Below are positions 24,395-33,749 of a stretch of DNA of 46,578 nt, piece by piece (the first letter of the stretch is position 1; each line of letters starts with the position of its first letter). This stretch comes from Lachnospiraceae bacterium (lineage in GTDB: Bacteria; Bacillota; Clostridia; Lachnospirales; Lachnospiraceae), in contig CAJTAL010000033.1 in the NCBI GenBank assembly GCA_910574285.1, positions 1 to 46,578 of the forward strand. The letters are read 5' to 3'. Below the pieces are notes generated by a model. The model saw only the letters and a program-made list of their open reading frames with translations, was not told where the DNA came from and searched no databases. Made by a program: the position numbers and the translations under genes.

Positions 24395-25323
24395 AGAAAA
24401 TTGTATTTATAGGTTCAGTAGATTCAAGTAATCAAGCGTTAAAAACATTAATAAAGGAAGAAATTCCAATACAGCTGGTGTGTTCTTTGAATCCTGAAAA
24501 AGCAAAAAATGTTTCAGATTATTATCCAATCCATCTGACAGCAAAAGATATGGGAATTCCATATCTTTTTTTTGACAATATTAATGATGGAATTATTGTA
24601 GAGAAAATTAGGGAAGCCAATCCGGACTTTATTTTTGTTATTGGGCTTAGTCAAATTATTAAAAAGGAAATTTTGGATCTGGCAAGGGGGTGCGTAGTTG
24701 GATTTCATCCGACTCCAATTCCACATAATCGGGGAAGGGCTGCTGTGCCATGGGAAATCATATTAGGAGAAAAGAAGTCAGCTGTAACTTTTTTTCAAAT
24801 AGATGAGGGAATGGATTCTGGAGAGGTTCTTTTTCGAGAATCATATTATATAGATGACGAAGATTATGCATCAGATGTTTATCAGAAAGTGTTAGAGGCG
24901 ATGGTTTGCGGATTAAAAAAGAATATTCATAAGCTAATGTCAGGAAAGATAAAGTCGTCGGTTCAGAATGAAAAGGAAGCAAGCTATCTGTTAATTCGCC
25001 GCCCTTATGATGGGATCCTAGATTGGGGAAAACCAACAGAATACATATTACGTGTAATTAGGGCATCGAGCCATCCATATCCGGGGGCTTATTCATTTGT
25101 AAGAGAAAAAAAGATTACGATTTATCGTGCAGAAAGAATTGTATTAGATAGGAAATATATTGGTTATAATGGTCAAGTTGCGGAGATTACTTCAGAAGGT
25201 GAGTTGATAGTATTGACAGTTGATGGAAGTATTAAAGTAACAGAGTATTCTGTTGAGGATAATAAGAAAGTTTTTGTGGGTAGCAGATTAATTGGTGCAT
25301 ATGATCCGGGGATACACATGTAA
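24391..25323 (+). CDS. Sugar N-formyltransferase-like protein (Fmt/ArnA fold)
   Basis: A 310-residue protein of the methionyl-tRNA formyltransferase superfamily; the context points to a nucleotide or lipid-linked amino sugar as acceptor, with N10-formyl-THF as donor. It has GFHPTPIPHNRGRAAVPW (H106), the catalytic Asp in IDEGMDSGEV (D142), and a C-terminal beta domain. In ArnA and Fmt the catalytic triad begins with Asn two residues before the His (NxH); here that place is G104 (GFH). Activity may therefore differ or use another residue. It sits before a PIG-L deacetylase, a pairing that could remove an acetyl group and put a formyl group on the same nitrogen. Confidence 0.82.
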   Translation: MKKIVFIGSVDSSNQALKTLIKEEIPIQLVCSLNPEKAKNVSDYYPIHLTAKDMGIPYLFFDNINDGIIVEKIREANPDFIFVIGLSQIIKKEILDLARGCVVGFHPTPIPHNRGRAAVPWEIILGEKKSAVTFFQIDEGMDSGEVLFRESYYIDDEDYASDVYQKVLEAMVCGLKKNIHKLMSGKIKSSVQNEKEASYLLIRRPYDGILDWGKPTEYILRVIRASSHPYPGAYSFVREKKITIYRAERIVLDRKYIGYNGQVAEITSEGELIVLTVDGSIKVTEYSVEDNKKVFVGSRLIGAYDPGIHM

Positions 25324-25332
25324 GGAGATACT

Positions 25333-25989
25333 ATGAAAAGAATCTTGGTTTTCGCTCCACATAATGATGATGAGGTTTTGGGTGTTGGAGGGACAATTGC
25401 TAAATATGCGAGTGAGGGACATGAAGTATATATATGTGAAGCAACAAGTGCAAAAAATGATCCTGTACTTGTTGAAATAATCAAGAAAGAGGCACTAGAA
25501 TCGCACAAATTATTAGGAGTAAAAGATACTTTTTTTTTAGAGTTGCCGGTTGTTGCAATCAAAGATACACCAACGATTGAAGTTAACAGAAAGTTTGAAG
25601 AGATTGTGAAGTATATAAAACCAAATATTGCTTTTATTCCTCATAAAGGGGATATGCACATTGATCATGCAGAAGTTGCAAAAGCAGCAATGGTTGCTTT
25701 AAGACCGATTGAAAATCCGCAATTGGAGACAATTTATGCATATGAGACATTATCTGAAACCGAATGGAATAGTCCAACAGTTGATAATATATTTATACCT
25801 AATTGTTTTAGTGATATTTCTGACTATATCGGATTAAAGATAGAAGCAATGAAATGTTTTAAGACACAGCTTAAAGTATTTCCCCATCCACGTTCTTTGG
25901 AATCTATTGATGCCTTGTCAAAACTTAGAGGTTCTACAATAGGTGTATGTAGTGCTGAAAGTTTTATGGTTATCAGGGAAAGAATGTGA
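25333..25989 (+). CDS. PIG-L/LmbE-family deacetylase
   Basis: A 218-residue zinc-dependent de-N-acetylase of the GlcNAc-PI deacetylase/MshB/BshB family. The metal motif is PHNDDE (H10, D12, D13) with the third ligand region HIDHAE (H109, H112). The fold begins ILVFAPH and keeps VGGTIAKY, which shapes the pocket. It should remove an N-acetyl group from an amino sugar, either soluble or lipid-linked. AAGGAG precedes the ATG, and the gap from the formyltransferase is 9 nt, so the two likely act in sequence. Confidence 0.88.
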   Translation: MKRILVFAPHNDDEVLGVGGTIAKYASEGHEVYICEATSAKNDPVLVEIIKKEALESHKLLGVKDTFFLELPVVAIKDTPTIEVNRKFEEIVKYIKPNIAFIPHKGDMHIDHAEVAKAAMVALRPIENPQLETIYAYETLSETEWNSPTVDNIFIPNCFSDISDYIGLKIEAMKCFKTQLKVFPHPRSLESIDALSKLRGSTIGVCSAESFMVIRERM

Positions 25990-26040
25990 TTAGTTATACA
26001 TAAATTATGAAATATAATAAAAAACAAGAGGTTTATATTT

Positions 26041-27297
26041 ATGAAAAAGACAGTATGGATAATAAATCATTATGCCAATCATATGTACTTTTCTAAAGGA
26101 GGAAGACATTATTCATTTGCAAAATATCTAAAGGAGAATGGGTATGAGCCTATAGTTTTTTGTAGTAATGCGAAGCATAATGAGTATGGAACATATTTTA
26201 GAAATGATGTTTTGTTTACGGTAAAAAACGCGGATGAAATTGATGTTCCATTTGTTTTTGTAAAAAGTAGACCATATAAAGGAAATGGGAAACAGCGTGT
26301 TTTTAATATGATTGATTTTTATCATAATGTAAAAAAGACAATAAAAATATATAAGAAAAATCATGGGAAGCCAGATGTTTTATATGCATCTTCGGTACAT
26401 CCGCTAACATTAATTGCTGGTATAGAATTAGCAAAAAGCTTTGGAATCAAATGTATTTGCGAAGTTCGAGATCTTTGGCCAGAAAGTATTGTTGCATATT
26501 CAAATAGATGGAGTAAAGATGATTTGCTTATAAAGATTTTATATCAAGGAGAAAAATGGATATATAAAAGATCTGACCATATCATTATGACATGGCCAGG
26601 CGGATACAACTATATCGAAGAAAAAGGATGGAATGAGATTATTCCAAATAGTAAAGTGACTCATATTAGTAATGGAGTGGATTTACAGGAATATGAATTG
26701 AATAAAAATAAAGTTATAAAAGATATAGATTTAGATGATTCGAAGCACGTGAAATTTATATACACAGGTTCTATTAGACAAATAAATAATTTGTCGTTGA
26801 TTCTTAATGCTTGCACTTTACTGAAAAAAAGAGGAAATAATAGGGCTAAGATTCTTATATATGGTGAAGGTGAAGAACGAAACAGCCTTGAGGAAAGAGC
26901 TAAAGCGAGAAAGTTAGATAATATAAAATTTAAGGGAAAAGTTGATAAAGAGAGCATTCCTTCAATATTACAGTCGGCTGATATTACTTTACTACATAAT
27001 ACGAGTACTATTTTGGATAGGTTTGGTCAAAGTCAAAATAAATTTTTTGAATATTTAGCTGCAGGAAAACCTATTCTGATGACGTATTCAGTTGGGAATA
27101 GTATAAACAAGAAAAATCATTGTGGAATAGAATTGAATGAACAAACTGCAGAATCCATTGCCGATGCGATAGATATGTTTTGTGGGATAGAGTCAGAGGA
27201 GTATATGAAATATTCGGCAAATTCGATTACAACCTCAAAGATGTTTGATTATAAAAGGCTGACAGAGAAATTGATATATGTCATAGAACATGTATAG
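26041..27297 (+). CDS. Glycosyltransferase family 4 (WbuB-like)
   Basis: A 418-residue retaining GT-B glycosyltransferase. The N-terminal domain begins VWIINHYANHMYFSKGGRHY, typical of WbuB/WbnE-like amino-sugar transferases. CEVRDLWPESIVAY follows at about 140. The C-terminal nucleotide-sugar domain has FIYTGSIRQINN, ILIYGEGEERNSLEERAK and the acidic pair region FGQSQNKFFEYLAAGKPIL. It would extend the lipid-linked repeat unit at the cytoplasmic face; linkage and sugar are unknown. AAGAGG lies about 9 nt before the ATG. The coding strand is AT-rich like its neighbours. Confidence 0.88.
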   Translation: MKKTVWIINHYANHMYFSKGGRHYSFAKYLKENGYEPIVFCSNAKHNEYGTYFRNDVLFTVKNADEIDVPFVFVKSRPYKGNGKQRVFNMIDFYHNVKKTIKIYKKNHGKPDVLYASSVHPLTLIAGIELAKSFGIKCICEVRDLWPESIVAYSNRWSKDDLLIKILYQGEKWIYKRSDHIIMTWPGGYNYIEEKGWNEIIPNSKVTHISNGVDLQEYELNKNKVIKDIDLDDSKHVKFIYTGSIRQINNLSLILNACTLLKKRGNNRAKILIYGEGEERNSLEERAKARKLDNIKFKGKVDKESIPSILQSADITLLHNTSTILDRFGQSQNKFFEYLAAGKPILMTYSVGNSINKKNHCGIELNEQTAESIADAIDMFCGIESEEYMKYSANSITTSKMFDYKRLTEKLIYVIEHV

Positions 27298-27323
27298 AAT
27301 TTAATTATACTTGAGGAGGAATT

Positions 27324-28076
27324 ATGATGCGGGAATTAAATCCGAAAGAAAGAGAAATTGTACAAAACAGGCTATTTGAGTTACTAGTTGCTTTTAGAAG
27401 AATTTGTGAAAAAGAAGGAATATGGTATTCTTTAGCATTTGGGACAATGTTGGGAGCAATTCGGCATCATGGTTTTATTCCATGGGATACAGATGTTGAT
27501 GTATATATTATGCTGCCAGATAAAGAAAAATTCAGAAAAGCGTTTGAAAGAAATAAACCACAAGGAATACAATTGCATAATCATAATACAAGCGCTAAGT
27601 GTCTTCAATCACATGACTATTTGGAATTTACAGAAAAACAGTTTATAAAAGGAATTCACCTGGATGTATGGCCATTAGTTGGAGCGCCATCGGAAAAAAA
27701 GGCACAAGAGAAATTTGCAAAATATTTGTATATTGTAGATAGAATAGTTCGGTCTAAATATGTGGATATACGTCAATGCAAAAAGAAAAACAGACCATTA
27801 GTTTTATGTGCTAAAATAATTGATTATTTTTTTTCTGATGAATTACTCAAAAAAAATATTAGGAAACGAGAAAGAAAATACGATTTCTATGAATCAGAAT
27901 TTTTGATTTCACTTATGAATTATGGAAAAGCCAGTTGTTGTATGCCTAAAGAAATTTTCGATACAATGATAGAAGCAGAGTTTTGTGGCGAAAAATTTAA
28001 AATTCCTGAGAATTGGAACGTGTATTTGACTGGAATGTATGGAGAAGATTATATGATACCAAAACAAAATTGGTAA
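27324..28076 (+). CDS. LicD-family phospho-substituent transferase
   Basis: A 250-residue LicD protein. The signature is GTMLGAIRHHGFIPWDTDVDVYI, where the DxDxD acidic cluster binds metal. LicD enzymes move phosphocholine, phosphoglycerol or similar groups from a CDP or CMP donor to a glycan. In this operon the likely activated group is a CMP-linked phosphonate made by the genes at 36745-41024 (inference). Two ATG codons lie in tandem; AGGAGG (27314-27319) is better spaced (7 nt) from the second, at 27327. It is unlike O-acetyltransferases and ordinary glycosyltransferases in having no nucleotide-sugar domain. Confidence 0.9.
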   Translation: MMRELNPKEREIVQNRLFELLVAFRRICEKEGIWYSLAFGTMLGAIRHHGFIPWDTDVDVYIMLPDKEKFRKAFERNKPQGIQLHNHNTSAKCLQSHDYLEFTEKQFIKGIHLDVWPLVGAPSEKKAQEKFAKYLYIVDRIVRSKYVDIRQCKKKNRPLVLCAKIIDYFFSDELLKKNIRKRERKYDFYESEFLISLMNYGKASCCMPKEIFDTMIEAEFCGEKFKIPENWNVYLTGMYGEDYMIPKQNW

Positions 28077-28091
28077 GATATGGAGAGAAGA

Positions 28092-29222
28092 ATGAAAATA
28101 CTATTTGTTGGTGCTGCGCCAAGTAATCATACAGCTAGATGGGTAAATGCGTTGTCTAAAAGAGGGCATGAGGTTATTCTTGTAAGTAGAGGAGATCAAC
28201 GAGATGATCTGAATCAAATATCAAATAAAGTTAAAATTGAATATTTAAAGTATGGAGGCGGTATAGGTTATTATTTAAATACTCTACAGATAAAAAGGAT
28301 ATATAAAAAGTTCAGACCGGATATTGTTAATGCACATTATGCCACGGGATATGGTACGTTGTGTAGATTGGCGAATTTACAACCATTAGTGTTGTCATGC
28401 TGGGGAAGTGATATTTTTGATTTTCCTAAGAAATGCAGAAGAAATCGTAGACTATTGGAAAAGAATTTTGAATTTGCAAATGTAATCGCATCTACTAGTT
28501 TAGCAATGGCAGAAGAATGTAAGCAATATCTTAAAAATGATAATAGAGAGGTTTATGTAACTCCATTTGGGGTTGATACTGAGCTGTTTTTCCCTAATAA
28601 AAAAAACAATGTTAGACCAACAATAGGCATTGTTAAATACTTGAAGCCTATTTATGATATCCAATTATTGATAAAAGCCTTTGCAATTGTGTGTCAAAAA
28701 ACAAGTTATAATCCTATTTTAAAAATATATGGAAGTGGTCCATTAAAGGAGGATCTGAAAAGACTTGTTTTTGATCTGAATTTGGAGGATGATGTTGAGT
28801 TTTATGATACAATACCAAATGAAAAAGTTGCATCAGTAATTTGTGATTTTGATATTTTTATTAATTGTTCTAAAGTAGAAAGTTTTGGTGTGGCTGTTTT
28901 GGAAGCAATGTCTTGTGAGTTGCCTGTTATTGTTACAAAAACAAAGGGGTATTGTGAAATTGTGGAGGATAAAAAAACAGGCATTATTTTAAAAGATAGA
29001 AAACCATCTACTATGGCGGAAGCAATTATTCAGCTCTTGGAGAATGATGATTTGCGAAAGAGATTTGGAATAGAAGGGAGAAAAAGAGTAGAAAAATTCT
29101 ATGATTGGAATAAAAATGTTGATACAATGATAGAATTATATAACAAAGTTCTACAAGGGAAAAATAAAAATGATAATACAATATTTGAAAAAGGTAGTAA
29201 TGATTGCAAAAAGAATAATTAA
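28092..29222 (+). CDS. Glycosyltransferase family 4
   Basis: A 376-residue GT-B enzyme. It begins MKILFVGAAPSNHTARWVNALSKRGHEV and has NAHYATGYGTLCRLA, then LSCWGSDIFD and the donor-domain motifs LKIYGSGPLKEDLKRLV and CSKVESFGVAVLEAMSCELPVI (the EX7E motif, E to E across SFGVAVLE). ATG 28080 is possible, but GGAG (28082-28085) fits ATG 28092. It overlaps the next gene by 23 nt. Donor and acceptor are unknown. Confidence 0.9.
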   Translation: MKILFVGAAPSNHTARWVNALSKRGHEVILVSRGDQRDDLNQISNKVKIEYLKYGGGIGYYLNTLQIKRIYKKFRPDIVNAHYATGYGTLCRLANLQPLVLSCWGSDIFDFPKKCRRNRRLLEKNFEFANVIASTSLAMAEECKQYLKNDNREVYVTPFGVDTELFFPNKKNNVRPTIGIVKYLKPIYDIQLLIKAFAIVCQKTSYNPILKIYGSGPLKEDLKRLVFDLNLEDDVEFYDTIPNEKVASVICDFDIFINCSKVESFGVAVLEAMSCELPVIVTKTKGYCEIVEDKKTGIILKDRKPSTMAEAIIQLLENDDLRKRFGIEGRKRVEKFYDWNKNVDTMIELYNKVLQGKNKNDNTIFEKGSNDCKKNN

Positions 29223-30177
29223 TCCTCCATTTTTTGTATATAGTTTATTTCACTATTTTAAATGTGAAATTCCTTTTTTGATTGCATTATGCCTGCGAAG
29301 TAAGGATTCTTATTTAAATGAAATTGTTTTTTTTACATATGATGGTTCAAATCAAGTTGTTCATCCAGATTGTATATATCTGGGAGAAAAGTATTGGGTT
29401 GCTGTTACGCCATATCCTTTTGGTTTGGAAGAATATGAAAATCCCTCAATTTATACGGGAGAAAAAATTGAAAATCTGTTTGCTTGTAATAATAATCCCA
29501 TAAAAAAACCTCATCATTATGAATTTGGATGTCATCTATCGGATCCTTGTTTATGTAATGACCAAGAATATGTTTACTGTATTTATAGAGATACAAAGAG
29601 AAAAGCAGATGGAAGTAATTGGAATGGTATTTATATCATGAAATGTTCAATTTTAAACGAATGTTGGGAAGTACCTAAACTGCTATTACAAAGCGATGTT
29701 GATCCGATTTTATCTCCAGCAGTAGTTATTACAAAAGATCAGAGAATTCATATGTTTCATGTAAATGCTAACAAATATCGTGGAAAATTGATGTATACTG
29801 TTTTTAATAGAGAAAACGAAATGTTGGAACAAAAGGAGTTGATTTGTAAAGGTATACCTGAGAATTATTTTATCTGGCATATAGGAATATCGTTTGAAGG
29901 AAATCTCAAATTCAGTGAAAAGGAAAATAAATTGAATGGACTTTTTTTGGTACGGAATATTTATGAAAAAAGTGATTTTAGATTATATACATCTTTAAGC
30001 ATATTACCAGGAATGGAATGGTCTATTGAAAAGAGAGTTAATCCACCTGAAGAAATTAGCAAAAAGCAAATATATCCATATAAATCATCGTTTATTCCTA
30101 ATAGTACGGATATATTGTATGGATTTAAAGATAAAAAAAATAGATTTCGAATAGTAAAAATGAAGATGAGAAATTAA
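29200..30177 (+). CDS. Predicted beta-propeller protein of unknown function
   Basis: A 325-residue protein with no signal peptide or clear membrane anchor. The block VVHPDCIYLGEKYWVAVTPYPFGLEEYENPSIY, followed by HLSDPCLCNDQEYVYCIYRD and DVDPILSPAVVITKDQRIHMFHV, recalls five-bladed propellers of the glycoside hydrolase 43/62 type. Acidic residues fall at strand starts (HPD, ENPS, SDP, SPA). No catalytic set can be named. ATG 29200 with AAAAGG 5 nt upstream is preferred over an ATG at 29170 that would overlap the preceding gene by 53 nt. Similar proteins occur in capsule loci and phages; sugar binding or side-group transfer is a guess. Confidence 0.6.
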   Translation: MIAKRIINPPFFVYSLFHYFKCEIPFLIALCLRSKDSYLNEIVFFTYDGSNQVVHPDCIYLGEKYWVAVTPYPFGLEEYENPSIYTGEKIENLFACNNNPIKKPHHYEFGCHLSDPCLCNDQEYVYCIYRDTKRKADGSNWNGIYIMKCSILNECWEVPKLLLQSDVDPILSPAVVITKDQRIHMFHVNANKYRGKLMYTVFNRENEMLEQKELICKGIPENYFIWHIGISFEGNLKFSEKENKLNGLFLVRNIYEKSDFRLYTSLSILPGMEWSIEKRVNPPEEISKKQIYPYKSSFIPNSTDILYGFKDKKNRFRIVKMKMRN

Positions 30178-30194
30178 AAATCAGGAGAAAAATA

Positions 30195-31205
30195 TTGTTT
30201 ACAAAAAATAAATGTGAAGACAGGGATGAAAAGAATAATTTAAAGCTTACTGTTATTGTACCGACATATAATGTAGAAGATTATATTTCACGATGCTTGG
30301 ATAGCCTTTTAAATCAAGATGATATTGAAATAGAGATTATTGTTGTTAATGATGGATCAACAGATAATACGCATAAGATTATCAACGAATATCAAAAAAA
30401 ATATGACAATATTAAAATTATTAATGAAAATAATCAAGGTTTGTATAAAGCGAAAACAAATGGTATTGGTTTTGCTACATATGATTTTATAACTTTTTGT
30501 GATCCTGATGACTATATAGATGCTAATTTTTATGCTCCTATATTAAATAGGATGATTGAAAATGAAGCAGATATTATCCAGTTTGGATATAGGAGAATAA
30601 AAGATGAAAAAACTATTTGGAGTTATATTCCTAAAGAAGAAGTAATGGATGGAAAAGAAGCAACAAGACGAATGCTGGAAACAACAAATTTTGCACATTC
30701 AAACTGGTGTAAGATTTATCATAAAAAAGTTTTGGAAAATGTTGCTTTTGATGAAGATATTCGATGTGATGATGAAGATGTATTAATTCATGTTAAAGTT
30801 CTTCCACATGTGACAAAGGTTTGTTCAGTTTCTGATGTTGGATATAATTATGTTATTAGAAGGGGAAGTATAGTTGATACAGGAACAGGAATTAGAGGAA
30901 TAAATATACTTAGAACGGATCAAATAATATATAACTATGCTAAAGCAAATTTATCTAAAGAATTGGTGAAAAGTGTTGCGTATGATTATTGTGCAAAATT
31001 AGCATATTGGTATAATAAATGTTATTTATTAAATGAGCGGAAACAAGGCGATAAAGTGTTATCAGATTTTTATAAAGTACTGAAAAATAATCATCTTTTT
31101 CTTTACTTTCCTAAGGGCTGTTCTATAAAAAGAGTTTCAATGATTTCTCTTTTAGCACTTAATCCAACTGTTTGCAGACAATTGTTTAGTAAAATTGTGA
31201 GATAA
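30195..31205 (+). CDS. Glycosyltransferase family 2
   Basis: A 336-residue inverting GT-A enzyme. The nucleotide fold is LTVIVPTYNVEDYISRCLDSLLNQ, then VVNDGSTDNT and the metal-binding DxD region FCDPDDYID. The acceptor side includes DEDIRCDDEDVLIHVKVLPH, with the probable catalytic base in an ED pair. TTG 30195 is the start, with AGGAG spaced 7 nt away. One of several transferases expected to build the repeat unit; specificity cannot be read. Confidence 0.9.
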   Translation: MFTKNKCEDRDEKNNLKLTVIVPTYNVEDYISRCLDSLLNQDDIEIEIIVVNDGSTDNTHKIINEYQKKYDNIKIINENNQGLYKAKTNGIGFATYDFITFCDPDDYIDANFYAPILNRMIENEADIIQFGYRRIKDEKTIWSYIPKEEVMDGKEATRRMLETTNFAHSNWCKIYHKKVLENVAFDEDIRCDDEDVLIHVKVLPHVTKVCSVSDVGYNYVIRRGSIVDTGTGIRGINILRTDQIIYNYAKANLSKELVKSVAYDYCAKLAYWYNKCYLLNERKQGDKVLSDFYKVLKNNHLFLYFPKGCSIKRVSMISLLALNPTVCRQLFSKIVR

Positions 31206-31222
31206 TGTAAAGGATTATATTA

Positions 31223-32530
31223 ATGTTAATAGATTTCATTTGTTTATTTTTATCAACAATAATGTTGATAAATTCTTTTCGAAAGTTAAAAATTGAATTT
31301 AATGGAAGAGTATACTTTTATTGGTTTTTTTGGGTTGTTTTTGTTCTGCCGCTTTGGCTGGACTATCTGATTGGAAAACCGGATTATAGTTCATGGGGGC
31401 ATCGCATGTATGGTTTTTCAATTTCATACGATGATGATATTACCAGGATTATTTATGCGATTTTTTTGTTATTTATGCAAATAATTTTATTGTATCATAG
31501 ACCTAAATTATTTTTGAAAAGAAGAGGGTGTAATGAAAGTATAGATAATAGAAGTTTGAATAAAAACAGTTTATTATCAAAAAAAATTATTTTTATTTGT
31601 TTTATTATGAGTATGATATCGCCTATGATGTGCATTTTATCTGGTTTTCCAAGAGTACTTATTACAATTGGATGGCGTGAAAAATATCTTTTTCAAGAAT
31701 TCTCAAAAAGAGGAGTTTCAACTTATGTAGAAAAGTTTGCGTATATTGGCGTGATTGCATGTATAATAATTATTGGGTTCAAGATATCCATGGATAAATG
31801 GAATAATTTTTTTTTAAAATTGCTGGCAATTGTGTTGCTAATAATGAATATTAATGCCGAATCAAAGAGATCAATTATATTATTTCTAATAGTAGTATCT
31901 GTGTATATTTATTTTTTAAAACACAGAGATGAGAACGTTTTTAAAGTTGTAATTTATATTTTGATCTCTATGGTGGCTGTAGTAGCAATTAGTATATTTG
32001 TAAAGACATATTATCGGGGATATAGTGGTTTTTCGGCTATATATACAACGCTTAGGATAGATTTTTTTCGAGATGATACTGTGAAATTAGCGATTTATTC
32101 TATTCTATATCCAGATAAAATTAAAATTTTATCATTCCCATTTGAAAGTTACTTGATGCAGTTCGGATATTTTTTTGTTATAAGTTTACTTGTAGGAAAA
32201 GGAATAGTTGCAATCCCTAGAATAGGATATAATCAGTATTTAACGGCAGCGCTCATAGATTCTCCGATTTCTGAGGCGAAATTTATGACTACATCGATGT
32301 TCGATGAGGCCATAGCTAATTTTGGGCTTTGCGGAATTGTAATCATTGCAGTTCTATTGTCATATTTTTTAAGTTTTGCCGATGAATTGACGGATTTCGA
32401 AACTGTTTTATGGATTTCTTTTGGAATATTATACTCAATGTATTCATTAGATTATATTTTAGTGTATTTAGAAGTAATTATATTCATTTATATTTATATG
32501 AGATTCAATTTAAAAAAGAATAGGTTATGA
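31223..32530 (+). CDS. Wzy-like O-antigen/capsule polymerase
   Basis: A 435-residue protein with about ten to twelve hydrophobic segments spread along its length and a large loop near 265-345 (KTYYRGYSGFSAIYTTLRIDFFRDD onward), the layout of Wzy polymerases. These join lipid-linked repeat units on the outer face of the membrane. Sequence within this family is highly variable, so the call rests on topology, length and position next to a Wzx flippase gene. AAAGGA lies upstream of the ATG. No other polymerase candidate is present in the locus. Confidence 0.7.
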   Translation: MLIDFICLFLSTIMLINSFRKLKIEFNGRVYFYWFFWVVFVLPLWLDYLIGKPDYSSWGHRMYGFSISYDDDITRIIYAIFLLFMQIILLYHRPKLFLKRRGCNESIDNRSLNKNSLLSKKIIFICFIMSMISPMMCILSGFPRVLITIGWREKYLFQEFSKRGVSTYVEKFAYIGVIACIIIIGFKISMDKWNNFFLKLLAIVLLIMNINAESKRSIILFLIVVSVYIYFLKHRDENVFKVVIYILISMVAVVAISIFVKTYYRGYSGFSAIYTTLRIDFFRDDTVKLAIYSILYPDKIKILSFPFESYLMQFGYFFVISLLVGKGIVAIPRIGYNQYLTAALIDSPISEAKFMTTSMFDEAIANFGLCGIVIIAVLLSYFLSFADELTDFETVLWISFGILYSMYSLDYILVYLEVIIFIYIYMRFNLKKNRL

Positions 32531-32560
32531 GAAGTTAATTGTTATAGTGGAGGTGCAATA

Positions 32561-33739
32561 ATGGAAATAAATTCATTTGCAATAACACACACAGATATAT
32601 CTGGAAATATAGGAGGACCGCCAGGATATTTATTTAATTTAATTAATAGTTTTAATAAAACAGATTGTCCGGATTTGTTGATATTGGATGAAGAAAAAAA
32701 TGTAAATTTTAATCAAAACGCATGTTTAAGAGAGAGAATTATCAATAAAATAAAAGATATATTTCCATCAGTACGAAATGTTTTATATTTTTTTAGAAGA
32801 GGATTTCAGTATAAGCATAAATATATAAATATTATAAACAATTATAAGTTGATTCATGCACATTCAAGTGAAGTTGTTTTATTTATAAGAAGATTTTGCA
32901 AGTATAGGGGTATTATTGTATTTACACCTCATCGTCCAGAATCTATATATGAAGAAGTCGCTCACTCGCTATCAAATAAAAGGAAATATAGTATTCTTCG
33001 TGTATGGTTTAATTATATAGAGAAGGAATCTTATAAGTTGTCTGACGCATTTGTTTTTCCGAGTAAAGGGGCAGAGCATATATATTGGGACTTTCCAGGT
33101 TATGAAAAGTATGGAAAAGATAAACTCCATAAATATCTGTATACAGGATTGCCTATAAAGAAAGTTACTATAGAAAAAAAGGAATACAGAAAAAAATATG
33201 GAATAAAAGGAAATTGCTTTATTGTAACATATATTGGTCGGCATTCCATGATTAAAGGATATGATAGATTAGTTAAAATATATCCTGAACTAAAACAGCG
33301 AGGTATTGAAGTTGTTGTAGCAGGAGGAAAAGGCGGTATAGCATATCCGCTTGATTCTGGATGGCATGAGCTGGGTTATATTTCTGATGTTCCAAATTTA
33401 ATTCATGCATCAGACGTAATAGTTATTCCAAATAGAAATACATATTTTGATCTGATAATACTTGAAGCATTGTCACAAGGAAGAATTGTTATTTCATCAA
33501 ATACAGGAGGGAATATAGATATTGCAAAGGAAACTGCAGCGTTAATGTTATTTGATAATAATAATGAAACGGAGCTACTTGATCTTATCCTTAAAGTGTC
33601 TTCATTAAGTTCGAATGATATTATGGAAAAAGAAAAGGATGCTATAAGATTTTATTATAATAAATGCAAAATGAATATTTTCTCTTCGAATTACCTTGAA
33701 ACAATAAAGTTAATAAAGCAAAGTTTTGATGTGTATTAA
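32561..33739 (+). CDS. Glycosyltransferase family 4
   Basis: A 392-residue GT-B protein. The N-terminal GGPPGYLFNLINSF is the usual glycine-rich acceptor loop; LIHAHSSEVVLFIRRF and VFTPHRPESIYEE follow. The donor domain has VTYIGRHSMIKGYDRLVK, VVVAGGKGGIAYP and IVIPNRNTYFDLIILEALSQGRIVI, in which the EX7E motif is modified (Asp and Glu around the loop). GGAGG precedes the ATG. Sugar specificity is unknown. Confidence 0.87.
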   Translation: MEINSFAITHTDISGNIGGPPGYLFNLINSFNKTDCPDLLILDEEKNVNFNQNACLRERIINKIKDIFPSVRNVLYFFRRGFQYKHKYINIINNYKLIHAHSSEVVLFIRRFCKYRGIIVFTPHRPESIYEEVAHSLSNKRKYSILRVWFNYIEKESYKLSDAFVFPSKGAEHIYWDFPGYEKYGKDKLHKYLYTGLPIKKVTIEKKEYRKKYGIKGNCFIVTYIGRHSMIKGYDRLVKIYPELKQRGIEVVVAGGKGGIAYPLDSGWHELGYISDVPNLIHASDVIVIPNRNTYFDLIILEALSQGRIVISSNTGGNIDIAKETAALMLFDNNNETELLDLILKVSSLSSNDIMEKEKDAIRFYYNKCKMNIFSSNYLETIKLIKQSFDVY

Positions 33740-33749
33740 AGTATTGTTT

